A DNA stretch of 64,000 nt from Neoarius graeffei (GCF_027579695.1 NC_083587.1:48505521-48569520); one strand, 5' to 3'. Positions 1 through 9,739 are shown, counted from the first letter of the stretch. Made by a program: numbers and translations. The notes: generated by a model from the sequence alone, not told the origin.

Positions 1-4
1 CAAA

Positions 5-133
5 GGGTGGCACAGTGGTGTAGTGGTTAGCACTGTCACCTCACAGCAAGAAGGTTCTAGGTTTGAGCTCAGTGGCCAACGGGGGCCTTTCTGTGTGGAG
101 TTTGCATGTTCTCCCTGTGTCTTCATGGGTTTC
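5..133 (+). repeat. V-SINE, 5' part only
   Basis: A tRNA-like head with A-box and B-box-like sequence is followed by the start of the conserved central domain. It is cut at 133 and runs into an A-rich stretch. At least twelve better copies of the same family occur later in the window. Confidence 0.85.
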
Positions 134-134
134 A

Positions 135-1151
135 TAAATAAAAAAAAAAAGAATTCAATGCTTCACAAATACTTTTCAACCTATATTCAATGGAATACAA
201 TATAAAGACAATATGTTTAATATTCAAACTGATAAACTTTATTGTTTTTTTGTGAATATATACTCATTCTGAATTTGATGCCTGGAACACATTACAGAAA
301 GTCAGGACAGGGGCATGTTTACCACTGTGTTACATCACCTTTTCTTTTAATAACACTTAGCATGCCTTTGGGAACTGAGGACACTAAGTGCTGAGGTGTT
401 CAACATGAAATTCTTGCCCATTCTTGCTTGATATATGATTTTAGTTGTTAGACAGTTTGGGGTCTCTGTTGCAACTAAACTCCATTGCATTTCATAACGG
501 GCCACATATTTTCAATGGGAGGCAGGCAGACCAGTTTAGCACCTGCACTCTTTTACAATGAAGCCATACTGTTGTAAGACATGCAGAATGTGGCTTGGCT
601 TTGTCTTACTGAAATAAACAGGGACATCACTGAAAAAGATGTCATCTGGATGGCAGCATATGTTTATCTAAAACCTGTATGTACCTTTCAGCATTAATGG
701 TGTCTTCACAGATGTGCAAGTTACCCATGCCATGGGCACTAACACACCCCCATACCATCACAGATGCTGTCTTTTGAACTTTGTGCTTGTAACAATCTGG
801 ATGGTACTTTTCCTCTTTAGCCTGGAGGACAGAACATCTGTGATTTTGAAAAACAATTCAAAATGTGGACTCATCAGACCACAGCACACTTTTCCACTTT
901 GTCTTAGTCCAGCTCAGACTTGGGCCCAGAGAATTGTGATGGTGTTTCTGGATGGAAGATGCAATGATCAACTGTGTTTGCCAGCAATGCTTTTGCAAAG
1001 TGTTCCTGAGCCCATTTACACAATCACGTCATTTTTAATGCAGTGCTGCCTGAGGAATCAAAGGTCACAGGCATTCAATATTGGTTTTCAACCTTACCCC
1101 TTACATGCAGAGATTTCTCTGAATTCTCTGAATCTTTTGATGATGTTATGG
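135..1151 (-). mobile_element. Tc1/mariner copy, first part (split by the provirus)
   Basis: This aligns by eye along its length with the element at 12726-14267, for example the stretches around 297-340, 500-560 and 700-780. The transposase sense is the minus strand but it is full of stops, so it is dead. The left end is not clear because it runs out of the SINE tail. The right part continues at 11038 after the provirus. The long plus-strand open frame at 714-1190 is antisense to the transposase and is not a gene. Confidence 0.75.
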
Positions 1152-2180
1152 ATTGTTGTTGGGTCAAAATTTATTATATGTAGATTATGATTAGAATATG
1201 AATCAGAATCAGTAGGTTAAATCAGGATATATGTAGGTGTATATGTAAGTTTAGTGAAATAGTGATTCTTAGCTTATTCTGTGTTAAGATTTAGTTTGAA
1301 ATGACCTTAGGTCCGGCTGGACATTGTTTGGGAACATTTTGTTTATGAATGTGTATTTTTGAACAGAGACGTGTCTGAAGGTCTGTTTTAGTGTCAGATC
1401 GACTCATACCACACTCAGAAATAGTAGAATTAAAGTTCATGATTATGCTTATTCATTCAGTTGAATCTTAGGTCATGGCTTCATAAAGGCTATGAAATAC
1501 ACTGAAATATATTGAAATATACTATGGTAAGGATTAATATTAGTTTTATAGATCCCGTAATTAATGAATACATTCCGTGATTAATGTTAGTTTCATAGTT
1601 CTAGATTAGTTTCATAATGATATTATAATTATAATTAAGATCTCATGATTCTAAGGATTTTTAGTTTAAGAGCATTAACCTAATTTAGTTATAAGTTTAA
1701 TCCTGTTAGTGGTTTAATTGTTCTCTCTCTTTCAGACATATTCTCATTGTACTTGTGGTTAAGTTGTTCTTTTTTTTTATGTTTATTCTCTTATAACATT
1801 CATTATTAAGAGCTGATTGTTATTTGTTAATTACTTATGTTGATGGAATCAAGATAATCAAGATGTAATTTACTGACTTACCACACATTCATGTGTTAAG
1901 AATTATTCATGTTAATCATTAAGAATTAGTACGATCCTTTCTGTGCAAACTAGTGTTTTTTGACCTTCTTCGTAGGCAAACATTAAACATTATCTATGTT
2001 TATACATTCCAAACTATTCCACGAAGAATCAGACATAACATCTATCTGTACCTTATTGTCAGCAAAAAAATATGTTATTATATTATTATGATTGATTCAA
2101 GATCATTACACACTTCTACATAGACACACACACATAGACACACACACACACACGAAGACAAAACATAAACACAGCAACAC

Positions 2181-2230
2181 TATAAGACATTCCCACAAAT
2201 ATTTTCATTCAGACGAAGCGAGCGAATAAA
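2181..2230 (+). promoter_or_regulatory. Candidate LTR core promoter and poly(A) signal
   Basis: TATAAGA lies at 2181-2187 and AATAAA at 2225-2230, about 40 bases apart, followed by a GT/T-rich stretch. This is the compact U3/R layout expected in a retroviral LTR. In the 3' LTR the matching AATAAA is at 10891-10896. The transcription start and cleavage points are inferred, not seen. Confidence 0.5.
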
Positions 2231-2301
2231 CTGGCATGTGAACAACCCACACGTGTTCTCCTGTCTGTTTCTGAGCGATTCGTCTCCTTGTCTCCTTGTC
2301 T

Positions 2302-2317
2302 CCTTCGGGCCCGAAGG
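2302..2317. other. Perfect 16-bp palindrome in U5
   Basis: CCTTCGGGCCCGAAGG reads the same on both strands and follows a repeated tctccttg run. In RNA it could form a short hairpin or a dimer-forming kissing site. The 3' LTR has the same palindrome. A role is only a guess. Confidence 0.6.
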
Positions 2318-2369
2318 GAAGGCATTCACGAAGGAATCCAGGGTCTCTTTCTGGGTGAACCCAACAATT

Positions 2370-2387
2370 TGGTGTCAGAAGTGGGAT
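2370..2387 (+). other. Primer binding site, tRNA-Leu type
   Basis: The 18 bases starting TGGTGTCAGAAG are complementary to the 3' end of a vertebrate tRNA-Leu (ending CTTCTGACA plus CCA). They lie three bases after the LTR end, the usual place. The tRNA match is from my knowledge of tRNA-Leu sequences, not a search. Confidence 0.8.
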
Positions 2388-2395
2388 ACTGCCAA

Positions 2396-2406
2396 CCAGG
2401 TGAGTA
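2396..2406 (+). other. Candidate splice donor for env mRNA
   Basis: CCAG/GTGAGTA is a near-perfect donor, with the cut between 2399 and 2400, shortly after the primer site. It pairs naturally with the acceptor at 8024 upstream of env. Confidence 0.6.
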
Positions 2407-2743
2407 AATTTAATTTTAATTTATAATTTGATTGGTTATTGATTGGTTGACCGCCTGGTTGGTAGTAATTTCAAAAATAGAGACCCGTAAATTCAGGTTG
2501 GTAATCCTCGTGTGGAGGCACGGGACGTAAGGACCCTCGTAGACTGAAGATTAGATTAGATTAGACCTTTATTTATTTTAGACTCTTGTTTACGGGACGA
2601 GACGGGGCTAGTAGAGCCACGGGATTGGGCTGGTAAACCTCGTAATATTTGTTTACGGGACGGTGAGCCTCGTGAAGACACTTCAAGGGGGAGAACTGTC
2701 ACGAGAAGAGCGCGCTTTTAATCTTTGATTCCTTCGTGCGGCC
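2407..2743 (+). other. ERV leader, likely packaging region
   Basis: This is an untranslated leader between the donor and gag. It holds three related segments with tttACGGGACG or CACGGGACG cores (about 2518, 2592 and 2653), and an ATTAG run at 2550-2567. It lies downstream of the donor and so only in unspliced RNA, where a packaging signal would be expected. That role is inference. Confidence 0.4.
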
Positions 2744-4300
2744 ATGGGGGGTAGTTGTGGTAGTAAAGAGGTACTCAGACCCGATTCTGAAGACACTCCA
2801 CGGGATTGGATGAATCGATGTGATTTGGGATTCTATACTGCTCCTTGGCTGGACCTTCTAGCCGATTGGTCTACGAAACAATTTCAGTCTCGGTTAATTT
2901 ATCCTCGTGCAGGGACTTTTAGACCAGAGTATCTAATTTCGGCACACAAACAGATATATGAAGGATTTGGCAACCCAGAATGGGATTATGATTACATGAC
3001 CAAAGGTTATTTAGAGTGGATTAGAATGAAGCCAATTTGGGATCATTTTCAGAAAATTAAAGAGACGAAAGAACAAAAGAATTCAATACCACATCCCAAG
3101 CGCAATGCAGAGGTGCAACCTGCTTTATTTAGATCCCTAGCCTCTGCTCCTCCGCTGATCGAGGAAACAAGAAACATTCCAAACATTCCTGTAGATACAC
3201 CGGCGAACGCTTCATGTCCCGCTGATAACGTTCCTAGCGTATCTCATAACACAGGCGCTAGAAGGAAAACTGTAATGAGCAGAAGAAACGAGACAAACGA
3301 ATCTCATACGGATTCTGACGATGAAATAAACACAGCTTGTGTGTGGGCGCGAAGAGGAAAGGGATTTAAGATCTATCCGCCTTCAGCATCAGAATTAAAA
3401 GACATTATCAAGCTATTGCCTTCGATAAACAACCCAGTCAATTTCGTAGACATGCTCGTAAGAATGTGCAGGCACAAACAAATGGTTGGTGCAGATTATC
3501 GCCTTCTCATGCATGCTGTTCTCGGTGATAAATATGATGAAGATGCATTACTAGCCGCCGTACCTTGTCTGAAACCGGAGAATGACGACTATGCTGTTAC
3601 GGAGGTTAAGGAAGAAGAAAATGGTCAGACCACGACCAAACAGGTAATGAGGTTTTACTGGAAAGATATTGATAGAGCTATGAGAGAATTAAGGGAACAA
3701 TTGACGCGTTATCTGCTCTCACGAAGACAGGCTAGCCGTGATCTTTCACAGGTTACTAATTGTAAACAGGAGAAGGCTGAACTCACTTCCAAGTTTTTGA
3801 CACGCTTTAGCGAGACATGGACTTGTTTGGGAAATATGCCACTGAACCAGCAGCAAAGCAATCCTCTCTTTATCTCGACATTTCTGAATAATTGTCGTCC
3901 TGATGTGCAGAAGGTGTTGAAACATCATTTGAGTGACCGGAGTAATATGATAGTGAGAGCTCTAGGGGAGAAGATTAGAATTTTGGAGGGAGATGATCTT
4001 TTGGATACTAAGCAGGTGGCTTGTCTTTCCGTTGCTAGTGGTTACTCACAACAGAATTGGGGTGATCCACAAGGACGGGCGGGGAATAAGGGATTCCCCA
4101 GTGATAGATTGTGCTATTATTGCGGTAAAGAAGGACATTGGAAGCGCGAGTGTAGAAAGAAACGGATAGATGAGGATAGGGCACGTCAAAGAGCTGCTTC
4201 TGCTTCTTCTTCTAATCTTCAGCGTGGTGTGTCTTTTCCTTCTCCTCCCCCTCCTTCTCCTGCTTTGCCTACTGCAAACGTAGGCCCATATCGAGCATAG
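2744..4300 (+). CDS. gag: ERV Gag polyprotein
   Basis: It has 518 residues and is the structural precursor of the virus core. The start has a strong Kozak context (gccATGG) and gives an N-terminal MGGSCG, a plausible myristoylation site for membrane targeting. The middle is rich in charged residues, as in a capsid domain. Near the C-terminus is one CCHC zinc knuckle with C457, C460, H465 and C470 (spacing CX2CX4HX4C), which binds genomic RNA. A proline- and serine-rich tail follows. A single knuckle is typical of gamma-type viruses. The frame ends at TAG (4298-4300) and stays open in the same frame into pro-pol, so some ribosomes probably read through the stop. No internal stop or frameshift is seen. 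Confidence 0.93.
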   Translation: MGGSCGSKEVLRPDSEDTPRDWMNRCDLGFYTAPWLDLLADWSTKQFQSRLIYPRAGTFRPEYLISAHKQIYEGFGNPEWDYDYMTKGYLEWIRMKPIWDHFQKIKETKEQKNSIPHPKRNAEVQPALFRSLASAPPLIEETRNIPNIPVDTPANASCPADNVPSVSHNTGARRKTVMSRRNETNESHTDSDDEINTACVWARRGKGFKIYPPSASELKDIIKLLPSINNPVNFVDMLVRMCRHKQMVGADYRLLMHAVLGDKYDEDALLAAVPCLKPENDDYAVTEVKEEENGQTTTKQVMRFYWKDIDRAMRELREQLTRYLLSRRQASRDLSQVTNCKQEKAELTSKFLTRFSETWTCLGNMPLNQQQSNPLFISTFLNNCRPDVQKVLKHHLSDRSNMIVRALGEKIRILEGDDLLDTKQVACLSVASGYSQQNWGDPQGRAGNKGFPSDRLCYYCGKEGHWKRECRKKRIDEDRARQRAASASSSNLQRGVSFPSPPPPSPALPTANVGPYRA

Positions 4301-4327
4301 AGCTGCCTACAGAGCTGTGACCCCATG
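4298..4327 (+). promoter_or_regulatory. Gag-pol TAG readthrough junction
   Basis: Gag and pro-pol are in the same frame, with one TAG at 4298-4300 followed by eight sense codons up to the first ATG at 4325. This matches the stop-suppression strategy of gammaretroviruses rather than a frameshift. I did not identify a clear downstream pseudoknot by eye. Confidence 0.75.
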
Positions 4328-7300
4328 ATGTTACATTGTTCTTTCGACTCTTATCTAGCTAGTGATTTGCCTGTTGTAGAATTAGTTGTGGATGGAAAGG
4401 TGCTCCCTTTCTTAATTGACACTGGTGCTACAATGTCCTCGGTGGGAAAGTCATATGAGGGTCCGATGTCTAACAAAACCGTTCGCTCTGTGGGAATTGA
4501 TGGGGTCCCTTTTCCTTCCCCTTGCACTCCTCCGTTACTGGTAACCTGTCCCGCTGACCCAGCACTTCGTAAACATCACTCTTTTGTGTTGATGTCACAG
4601 TGTCCTTTTAACTTAATGGGACGGGATCTAATGAGCCTGTTACATTTATCCATTTCGTTTCAGGGATCCAAGATGACAATTTGCACTCCTGACTCGCTGC
4701 CTCCTGCTTTATCTTATCTTTCTTCACATGTGACTGTGCCAAATATCCCTGCTGTTTGCATGACTTCTGTAAACTCTGTTATTCCCTCTGCTGACCCTTC
4801 TACGGCTTTGGCTGAAATTCCCTCCTCTCTTTGGGCTGAACAGAAGGATGAGGTAGGCCTGGTTAATTGTGTTCCTTATGAAGCTAAGCTGAAACATCTG
4901 CTCCCTGTTTATGTTAACCAGTATCCTCTCTCTGAGGATAAAGTCAAAGGGATCGATGTCATCCTACGGTCTCTCCTTGAACAAGGCGTGGTGAGAGAGT
5001 GTATCAGCCCGTATAATACACCTGTCAACCCCGTGCCCAAGCCAGACGGTACCTGGCGTTTTACGCAGGACTTGCGTAAGATTAATGAACTGATTGTTCC
5101 TGTAGCACCTATTGTACCTGACGTTTCCTCTGTAATATCACAAGTTCCTGCTGATCATTGCTGTTTCTCCGTCATTGATCTCTGCTCTGCTTTTTTCAGC
5201 GTTCCGGTTGGAGAAAACACACAGCCTTTGTTTGCGTTCACGCACAGACGGAGGCAGTATACTTGGACACGCTTACCACAAGGTTTTATTGACTCTCCAG
5301 CTGTGTTTTCAGCTGTAATTCGTAACGCACTTTGTGACCTCTCCCTCCCCCAGGGCTCTGTGATCCTGACCTACGCCGATGATCTTCTGATATCCGCTGA
5401 GTCCCCAGAAATCTGCCAAGCCGCATCATTGCACCTGCTCCAACATCTGGCAAAAAAGGGTTTCAAGGTTTCCAGAACCAAGCTCCAGTTCTGCAAAGAC
5501 ACTGTTAAGTATCTGGGCTTTGAACTTTCACAAGGTTGTCGTAAGCTGTCAGCTGATCGGGTGCAGGCGATTCTAGACACGAAACGTCCTGCCACTAAGC
5601 ATGCCCTCATGTCTTTTCTGGGTCTTATCAATTACTGCAGACAATGGATCCCTGACTGCTCCTCCTATGACAAGATTCTCCGTGCTGCAATCTCTCCTCA
5701 AGACCCACAGCGACATCCTTTGACCTGGACTGACACTATGATTAACGCTTATCACTCCCTCAAAAGCGCTCTCTGCTCCGCCCCAGCTCTGGGTTTACCT
5801 GACTACTCCAAGCCCTTTCATCTCTACTCCTGTGAACAACAAGGTACGGCGTCTGGTGTTTTGGCTCAGGAGCATGGAGGGGGGATTCGTCCGTGTGCGT
5901 TCTTATCTAAAACATTAGACACTGTTGCTCAAGGCTTGCCTGCGTGTCTAAGAGCTGTCGCCGCCTGTGCTATGATGGTTTCAGATGCAGAGAAATTGGT
6001 TTTGTCTCACCCACTGATCTTGCACTCGTCACATCAAGTTAAACAGGTATTGCAAAATTTGCAGACTCAACATATGACTGCACAGCGACGCTCCGGATAT
6101 GAAACCATTCTCCTTTCTACTGATAATCTCGAAATTCGAACCGCATCCTCTAATACTGTAGGTCACGCTCTCGCACGCCTTCTTAACTCTCAGGACGACA
6201 CCTTAGAGGACACTGATCATGACTGTCTATCTGAAATCTTGCATACTACCAGTATCAGGCCTGATCTTTCCTCCAGCCCTCTGGAGACTGGGGAAGTAAT
6301 CTTTGTTGATGGCTCTTGTTCTAAACCTTCAGATAATGTTTTTCTCTGTGGCTATTCTGTGTGTTCCCTGCCTGACATTGTACACGAGGCCTATGCTCTC
6401 CCGTTCTCTTCCGCTCAGGCAGCCGAATTGTATGCACTAATGCGTGCCTGTATTTTGTTTCAGGGCAAGGACGTCACTATCTACACAGACTCTCGTTATG
6501 CCTTTGGGGTGGCTCATGATTTTGGGAAGATTTGGCAGTCACGGGGCTTCCACGCAGCAGATGGGAAGCCCATTTCACACTCAACCTTAGTACAAAATCT
6601 TATTGATTCTTGTCATCTCCCTAGGTCACTCGCTATAGTCAAGACTAAAGCGCATGCCTCGGGAAACACCCCTGAACGCATGGGTAACTCTCTTGCTGAT
6701 CGTATGGCGAAATTTGCTGCTGCTTCTGGTGTCATGTCTCCTGGTCTAGACTCTTCATCATGTAATACATCTTGTCTTGCTAGTAGTTTGATCCCAGATT
6801 TAGACCTTATCTCTTTACAGGCTTCGGCTTCTCCAAATGATTCTGCCTTTTGGCAGCTACAAGATGCTTATGTCGCCTCTGATGGCCTATGGTACAGCCA
6901 AGATGGCCGTCTTTGCCTTCCATCACATTGCCTTCCTTTCCTTGTGCGTGAATTTCATGGCGTAACACACCGTGCACGAAGGGGGGTAAAGGGGGACATG
7001 AACAAACTTTTCTGTATAGCTAATCTAAACAGTTTGGTGGATTCAATTCTCGAGAGATGCCTCATCTGCGCACAGAACAATCACTCCAAAGCAGTCGCGA
7101 AACACGAGTGTTTACCCATACCGACATCTCCATTCTCAGAATGGCAAATTGACTTCACACACATGCCTCCCTGTGGGCCGTTTAAATATCTCTTGGTGAT
7201 TGTGGACAAATTTTCTAAATGGGTAGAAGCCTTTCCGTGTTCTAGAGAGAATGCAAAGGTAGTGACTCGTACGTTGGCAAAAGAAATAATACCTCGTTAT

Positions 7301-7924
7301 GGGGTTCCAGATGCCATAGACTCAGACAAAGGTACCCCTTTCGCCTCAAAGGTCACACAAGATCTGTGTAAGTATCTTTCACTAAACTGGCGCTTTCACA
7401 TTCCATACCATCCTCAATCTTCTGGTATCGTAGAGCGTACTAATCGAACATTGAAAGACAAACTAACTAAGGCTATGCAGACCACGGGTTCCAGAAATTG
7501 GGTAGACCTATTGCCAGCCACACTGGCCGAAATTCGCATGACATCGAAGCCTAGTCTCGGCGGCTATTCCCCCTACGAGATCATTTTTGGGCGACCGTTC
7601 CCTGTCCCCTGGAGAAAAGGGACTCCGGCTCTGGGTACCTCTGATTTGAAGACACATATGGATGAGTATTCTGCAGCCCTTATCGATAAATTGCATGAAA
7701 TTTGTAATAAGGTCAATAGTACAATATCACTTCCACCATCGGCAAACACACACCCCTTCCAAGTGGGAGATAAGGTGCTGGTGCAATTTTTTAAACGATT
7801 TGGACAATTGGGAAAACCTCGATATAGTGAGCCTGCAGAAATAGTCGCCATTACTCGTACTGCTGTTTTAACTGACCTTTTTCCACAGTGGATTCATGCC
7901 ACCCGACTGAAGAAGGCTCCGTAA
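4325..7924 (+). CDS. pol: ERV Pro-Pol polyprotein
   Basis: It has 1,199 residues counted from the first ATG; translation more likely enters by readthrough from gag. Domains in order: aspartic protease with DTGA at 32-35; reverse transcriptase with YADD at 350-353 (catalytic D352, D353); RNase H with D662 in VDGS and D722 in TDSR; integrase zinc domain H878, H882, C912, C915; integrase core D943, D1001, E1037, with the canonical 35-residue gap before E. The C-terminal part ends just before the env acceptor region. All catalytic residues expected of the family are present and no stop interrupts them, so the enzyme looks functional. Env lies downstream without overlap, unlike many gammaretroviruses in which pol and env overlap. 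Confidence 0.95.
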   Translation: MMLHCSFDSYLASDLPVVELVVDGKVLPFLIDTGATMSSVGKSYEGPMSNKTVRSVGIDGVPFPSPCTPPLLVTCPADPALRKHHSFVLMSQCPFNLMGRDLMSLLHLSISFQGSKMTICTPDSLPPALSYLSSHVTVPNIPAVCMTSVNSVIPSADPSTALAEIPSSLWAEQKDEVGLVNCVPYEAKLKHLLPVYVNQYPLSEDKVKGIDVILRSLLEQGVVRECISPYNTPVNPVPKPDGTWRFTQDLRKINELIVPVAPIVPDVSSVISQVPADHCCFSVIDLCSAFFSVPVGENTQPLFAFTHRRRQYTWTRLPQGFIDSPAVFSAVIRNALCDLSLPQGSVILTYADDLLISAESPEICQAASLHLLQHLAKKGFKVSRTKLQFCKDTVKYLGFELSQGCRKLSADRVQAILDTKRPATKHALMSFLGLINYCRQWIPDCSSYDKILRAAISPQDPQRHPLTWTDTMINAYHSLKSALCSAPALGLPDYSKPFHLYSCEQQGTASGVLAQEHGGGIRPCAFLSKTLDTVAQGLPACLRAVAACAMMVSDAEKLVLSHPLILHSSHQVKQVLQNLQTQHMTAQRRSGYETILLSTDNLEIRTASSNTVGHALARLLNSQDDTLEDTDHDCLSEILHTTSIRPDLSSSPLETGEVIFVDGSCSKPSDNVFLCGYSVCSLPDIVHEAYALPFSSAQAAELYALMRACILFQGKDVTIYTDSRYAFGVAHDFGKIWQSRGFHAADGKPISHSTLVQNLIDSCHLPRSLAIVKTKAHASGNTPERMGNSLADRMAKFAAASGVMSPGLDSSSCNTSCLASSLIPDLDLISLQASASPNDSAFWQLQDAYVASDGLWYSQDGRLCLPSHCLPFLVREFHGVTHRARRGVKGDMNKLFCIANLNSLVDSILERCLICAQNNHSKAVAKHECLPIPTSPFSEWQIDFTHMPPCGPFKYLLVIVDKFSKWVEAFPCSRENAKVVTRTLAKEIIPRYGVPDAIDSDKGTPFASKVTQDLCKYLSLNWRFHIPYHPQSSGIVERTNRTLKDKLTKAMQTTGSRNWVDLLPATLAEIRMTSKPSLGGYSPYEIIFGRPFPVPWRKGTPALGTSDLKTHMDEYSAALIDKLHEICNKVNSTISLPPSANTHPFQVGDKVLVQFFKRFGQLGKPRYSEPAEIVAITRTAVLTDLFPQWIHATRLKKAP

Positions 7925-7973
7925 TAAAGTTGTGTTACAATCAGTTGCTATTAACGCTTTTTGTGTCCCTATC

Positions 7974-8024
7974 TAGTCTCTTTCTCTCTCTCTCTCTTTC
8001 TCTCTCCCTTTCTCTGTGCTATAG
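7974..8024 (+). other. Candidate splice acceptor for env
   Basis: A long pyrimidine tract (tctctttctctctctc and similar, 7976-8016) ends in gctatAG at 8024. The first ATG after it is the env start at 8147, with none in between. With the donor at 2399 this would make a standard single-spliced env mRNA. Confidence 0.65.
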
Positions 8025-8146
8025 AATTGACCTGTGTGCAAACGCTGACTGAGTTGTGCAGCCCGGCTGACTGAGAATCCGTTACTGCCCGTGAGACGTT
8101 GTGAACAAAGGGGGGAAGAGATCTTGCGCCCACCTCACTACAATCC

Positions 8147-9739
8147 ATGATGGTCCACATCGCGGGTCTCATGACATCACTGCTCGGGGCAGGGCTACCC
8201 GCCCGAGCCTTCAGGATCACTCCCTTGCTCGGGGCAGGGTTACCCGCCCGAGCATTCGTGTCCGCTTCATCTCTGCTCGGGGCAGGGTTACCCGCCCGAG
8301 CCTTCGTGGCTGCTGCATCTCTGCTCGGGGCAGGGTTACCCGCCCGAGCCTTCGTGATCATTTTCCTATTGCTCGGGGCAGGGTTACCCGCCGGAGCTGG
8401 ACCTCGGGACAACATCTTCTGGCAATTTGCTAACTGGACTGCACGGGCTCACACAAATGAAAGTTGTTATGTATGTCATTTGATGCCATCCTCCACTATT
8501 ATTACACGCCCACCTTTGCCGTTATGCTCTGAAGCTTTATATTATGCTTGGGGGCCAAAAGGCCAACCTTCTAAATTTTGGGGCCCTTTCTGTAATTACT
8601 CTCCTCACCCTTCTGTGGTAGCAAAGTTAAACCAGACTTCTTCAGTACATGGCACAAATACCCCCGACATTATATTACAAGATTCTATTCTCACTACTCT
8701 AAAAGTAGATATGCCTTCTAATTTCACTTTCCCTCATTGTTTCAGAAGGAATTACTCTCAAAAAAGTAACATTTATTTAGGACACATTCCTAAGTCTCAA
8801 TGTAAGCAGATATATGATCAGAACTCCGTCACCTCTCCCTGTCCTCCCTGGATCCCGAATTCATGCCGATGTAAACCTCCGCTAACTGATTGTACACTCA
8901 ACAGTATCGGATATATCAAAAATACATGTAGGGCTCATCCTAATTGCGTTCCACCACACCCTAATAATTATCCTGGTGTTAAATTGGCATTAAACTGGTA
9001 CTGGTACTGCGGTAATAGTAATCTCCTTGTTTCGTTTCCCACCAACTGGTCAGGCATTTGCGCTCCCATACAACTCAAAAACGCTATCACTGCCATCCAT
9101 CCTTTCTCTGCTCATCGCCCAAAACGAGATGTTATTCATAATTTTCCACCCCTGGAACATCATCTTACTACTCGGTGGCACAGGTTTTGGACATCAATGT
9201 TTCCTCATTTTGGTGTAGCTGATCTATGGAAGAATGTAGAATTAACACATTATCACTTGGCCAGCTTTGTTAATGAAACCATTAAAGCTGTCGATGGTAT
9301 TAGGACTGAATTAACCTCCCTGCGTCTAATGACTACTCAAAATCGTATGGCCCTTGATATTTTGTTAGCAGAAAAGGGGGGTGTTTGTGCTATGATTGGA
9401 GACAGCTGTTGCACTTTTATTCCCACTAATGATAACCCGGATGGTGAAATAGGTGCAGCCGTACATCAAATGAGACAGATTGCTCAACAATTAGAACATG
9501 ATGAACATGGGGATACGGCAGGGTGGGTGTGGTTTTCTGGACTGTTTGGTAATTGGTCTAGTTGGTCTGCTATTTTTTCTATGTGCATCCCTGTAGTGGT
9601 GATTGTTCTTTTGTTTATTTTTCTGGGACCTTGCATTCTGAGATGCTTGATGGACAGAATGCATAAGATGATTCATAGTCTTACCCGCAAACCTCTGCAT
9701 AGAGAGAATAATGTATATTATCGTCCTGCTAGGGTGTAA
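8147..9739 (+). CDS. env: ERV envelope glycoprotein
   Basis: It has 530 residues: surface and transmembrane subunits for receptor binding and fusion. The N-terminus is odd, with five copies of an LLGAGLPARAF-like unit over about residues 11-84. The last copy runs into a hydrophobic stretch (69-80) that could be the signal peptide core. The surface part has many Asn glycosylation sites and a CXXC motif at 107-110. A furin-type RPKR site ends at R327. The transmembrane subunit has a CX6CC motif (C414, C421, C422) preceded by a conserved-looking immunosuppressive-type segment, and a membrane span at about 475-500 with a short tail. The CXXC plus CX6CC pair suggests a disulfide-linked gamma-type Env. 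The frame is intact. Confidence 0.9.
   Translation: MMVHIAGLMTSLLGAGLPARAFRITPLLGAGLPARAFVSASSLLGAGLPARAFVAAASLLGAGLPARAFVIIFLLLGAGLPAGAGPRDNIFWQFANWTARAHTNESCYVCHLMPSSTIITRPPLPLCSEALYYAWGPKGQPSKFWGPFCNYSPHPSVVAKLNQTSSVHGTNTPDIILQDSILTTLKVDMPSNFTFPHCFRRNYSQKSNIYLGHIPKSQCKQIYDQNSVTSPCPPWIPNSCRCKPPLTDCTLNSIGYIKNTCRAHPNCVPPHPNNYPGVKLALNWYWYCGNSNLLVSFPTNWSGICAPIQLKNAITAIHPFSAHRPKRDVIHNFPPLEHHLTTRWHRFWTSMFPHFGVADLWKNVELTHYHLASFVNETIKAVDGIRTELTSLRLMTTQNRMALDILLAEKGGVCAMIGDSCCTFIPTNDNPDGEIGAAVHQMRQIAQQLEHDEHGDTAGWVWFSGLFGNWSSWSAIFSMCIPVVVIVLLFIFLGPCILRCLMDRMHKMIHSLTRKPLHRENNVYYRPARV
8181..8397 (+). repeat. Five tandem hairpin repeats in env leader
   Basis: Units start at 8181, 8226, 8274, 8322 and 8370, with spacings of 45, 48, 48 and 48, all multiples of three, so the env frame survives. 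Each has a 7-bp inverted repeat GCTCGGG...CCCGAGC enclosing GGG-tta-CCC (the first unit has cta); the last unit has a mismatch (CCGGAGC). The repeat is both coding and a likely RNA stem-loop array. Confidence 0.9.

Larger units (their letters stand above)
1157..2366 (+). repeat. ERV 5' LTR
   Basis: It begins TGTTGGGT and ends ACCCAACA, a short inverted repeat, and is 1,210 bp long. It has the same length and apparently the same sequence as the 3' LTR. It holds a candidate TATA box, a polyadenylation signal, a short CA microsatellite and a 16-bp palindrome in the presumed U5 part. Confidence 0.95.

Noticed and set aside
714-1190. 158-residue plus-strand open frame
   Set aside because: It is antisense to a decayed Tc1 transposase and crosses the LTR border; no protein motif.
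2238-2426. Small open frame in the LTR U5 region
   Set aside because: It is found in both LTRs, has no motif and ends in the leader.
8181-8397. CRISPR-like array
   Set aside because: The repeats are regularly spaced hairpins, but they lie inside a retroviral coding frame of a vertebrate genome and have no variable spacers of CRISPR type.
7969-8433. Overlapping open frames on both strands over the env leader (8101-8433 plus, 7969-8415 minus)
   Set aside because: They come from the GC-rich 48-bp repeats, which are open in several frames; only the env frame continues into a protein with Env motifs.
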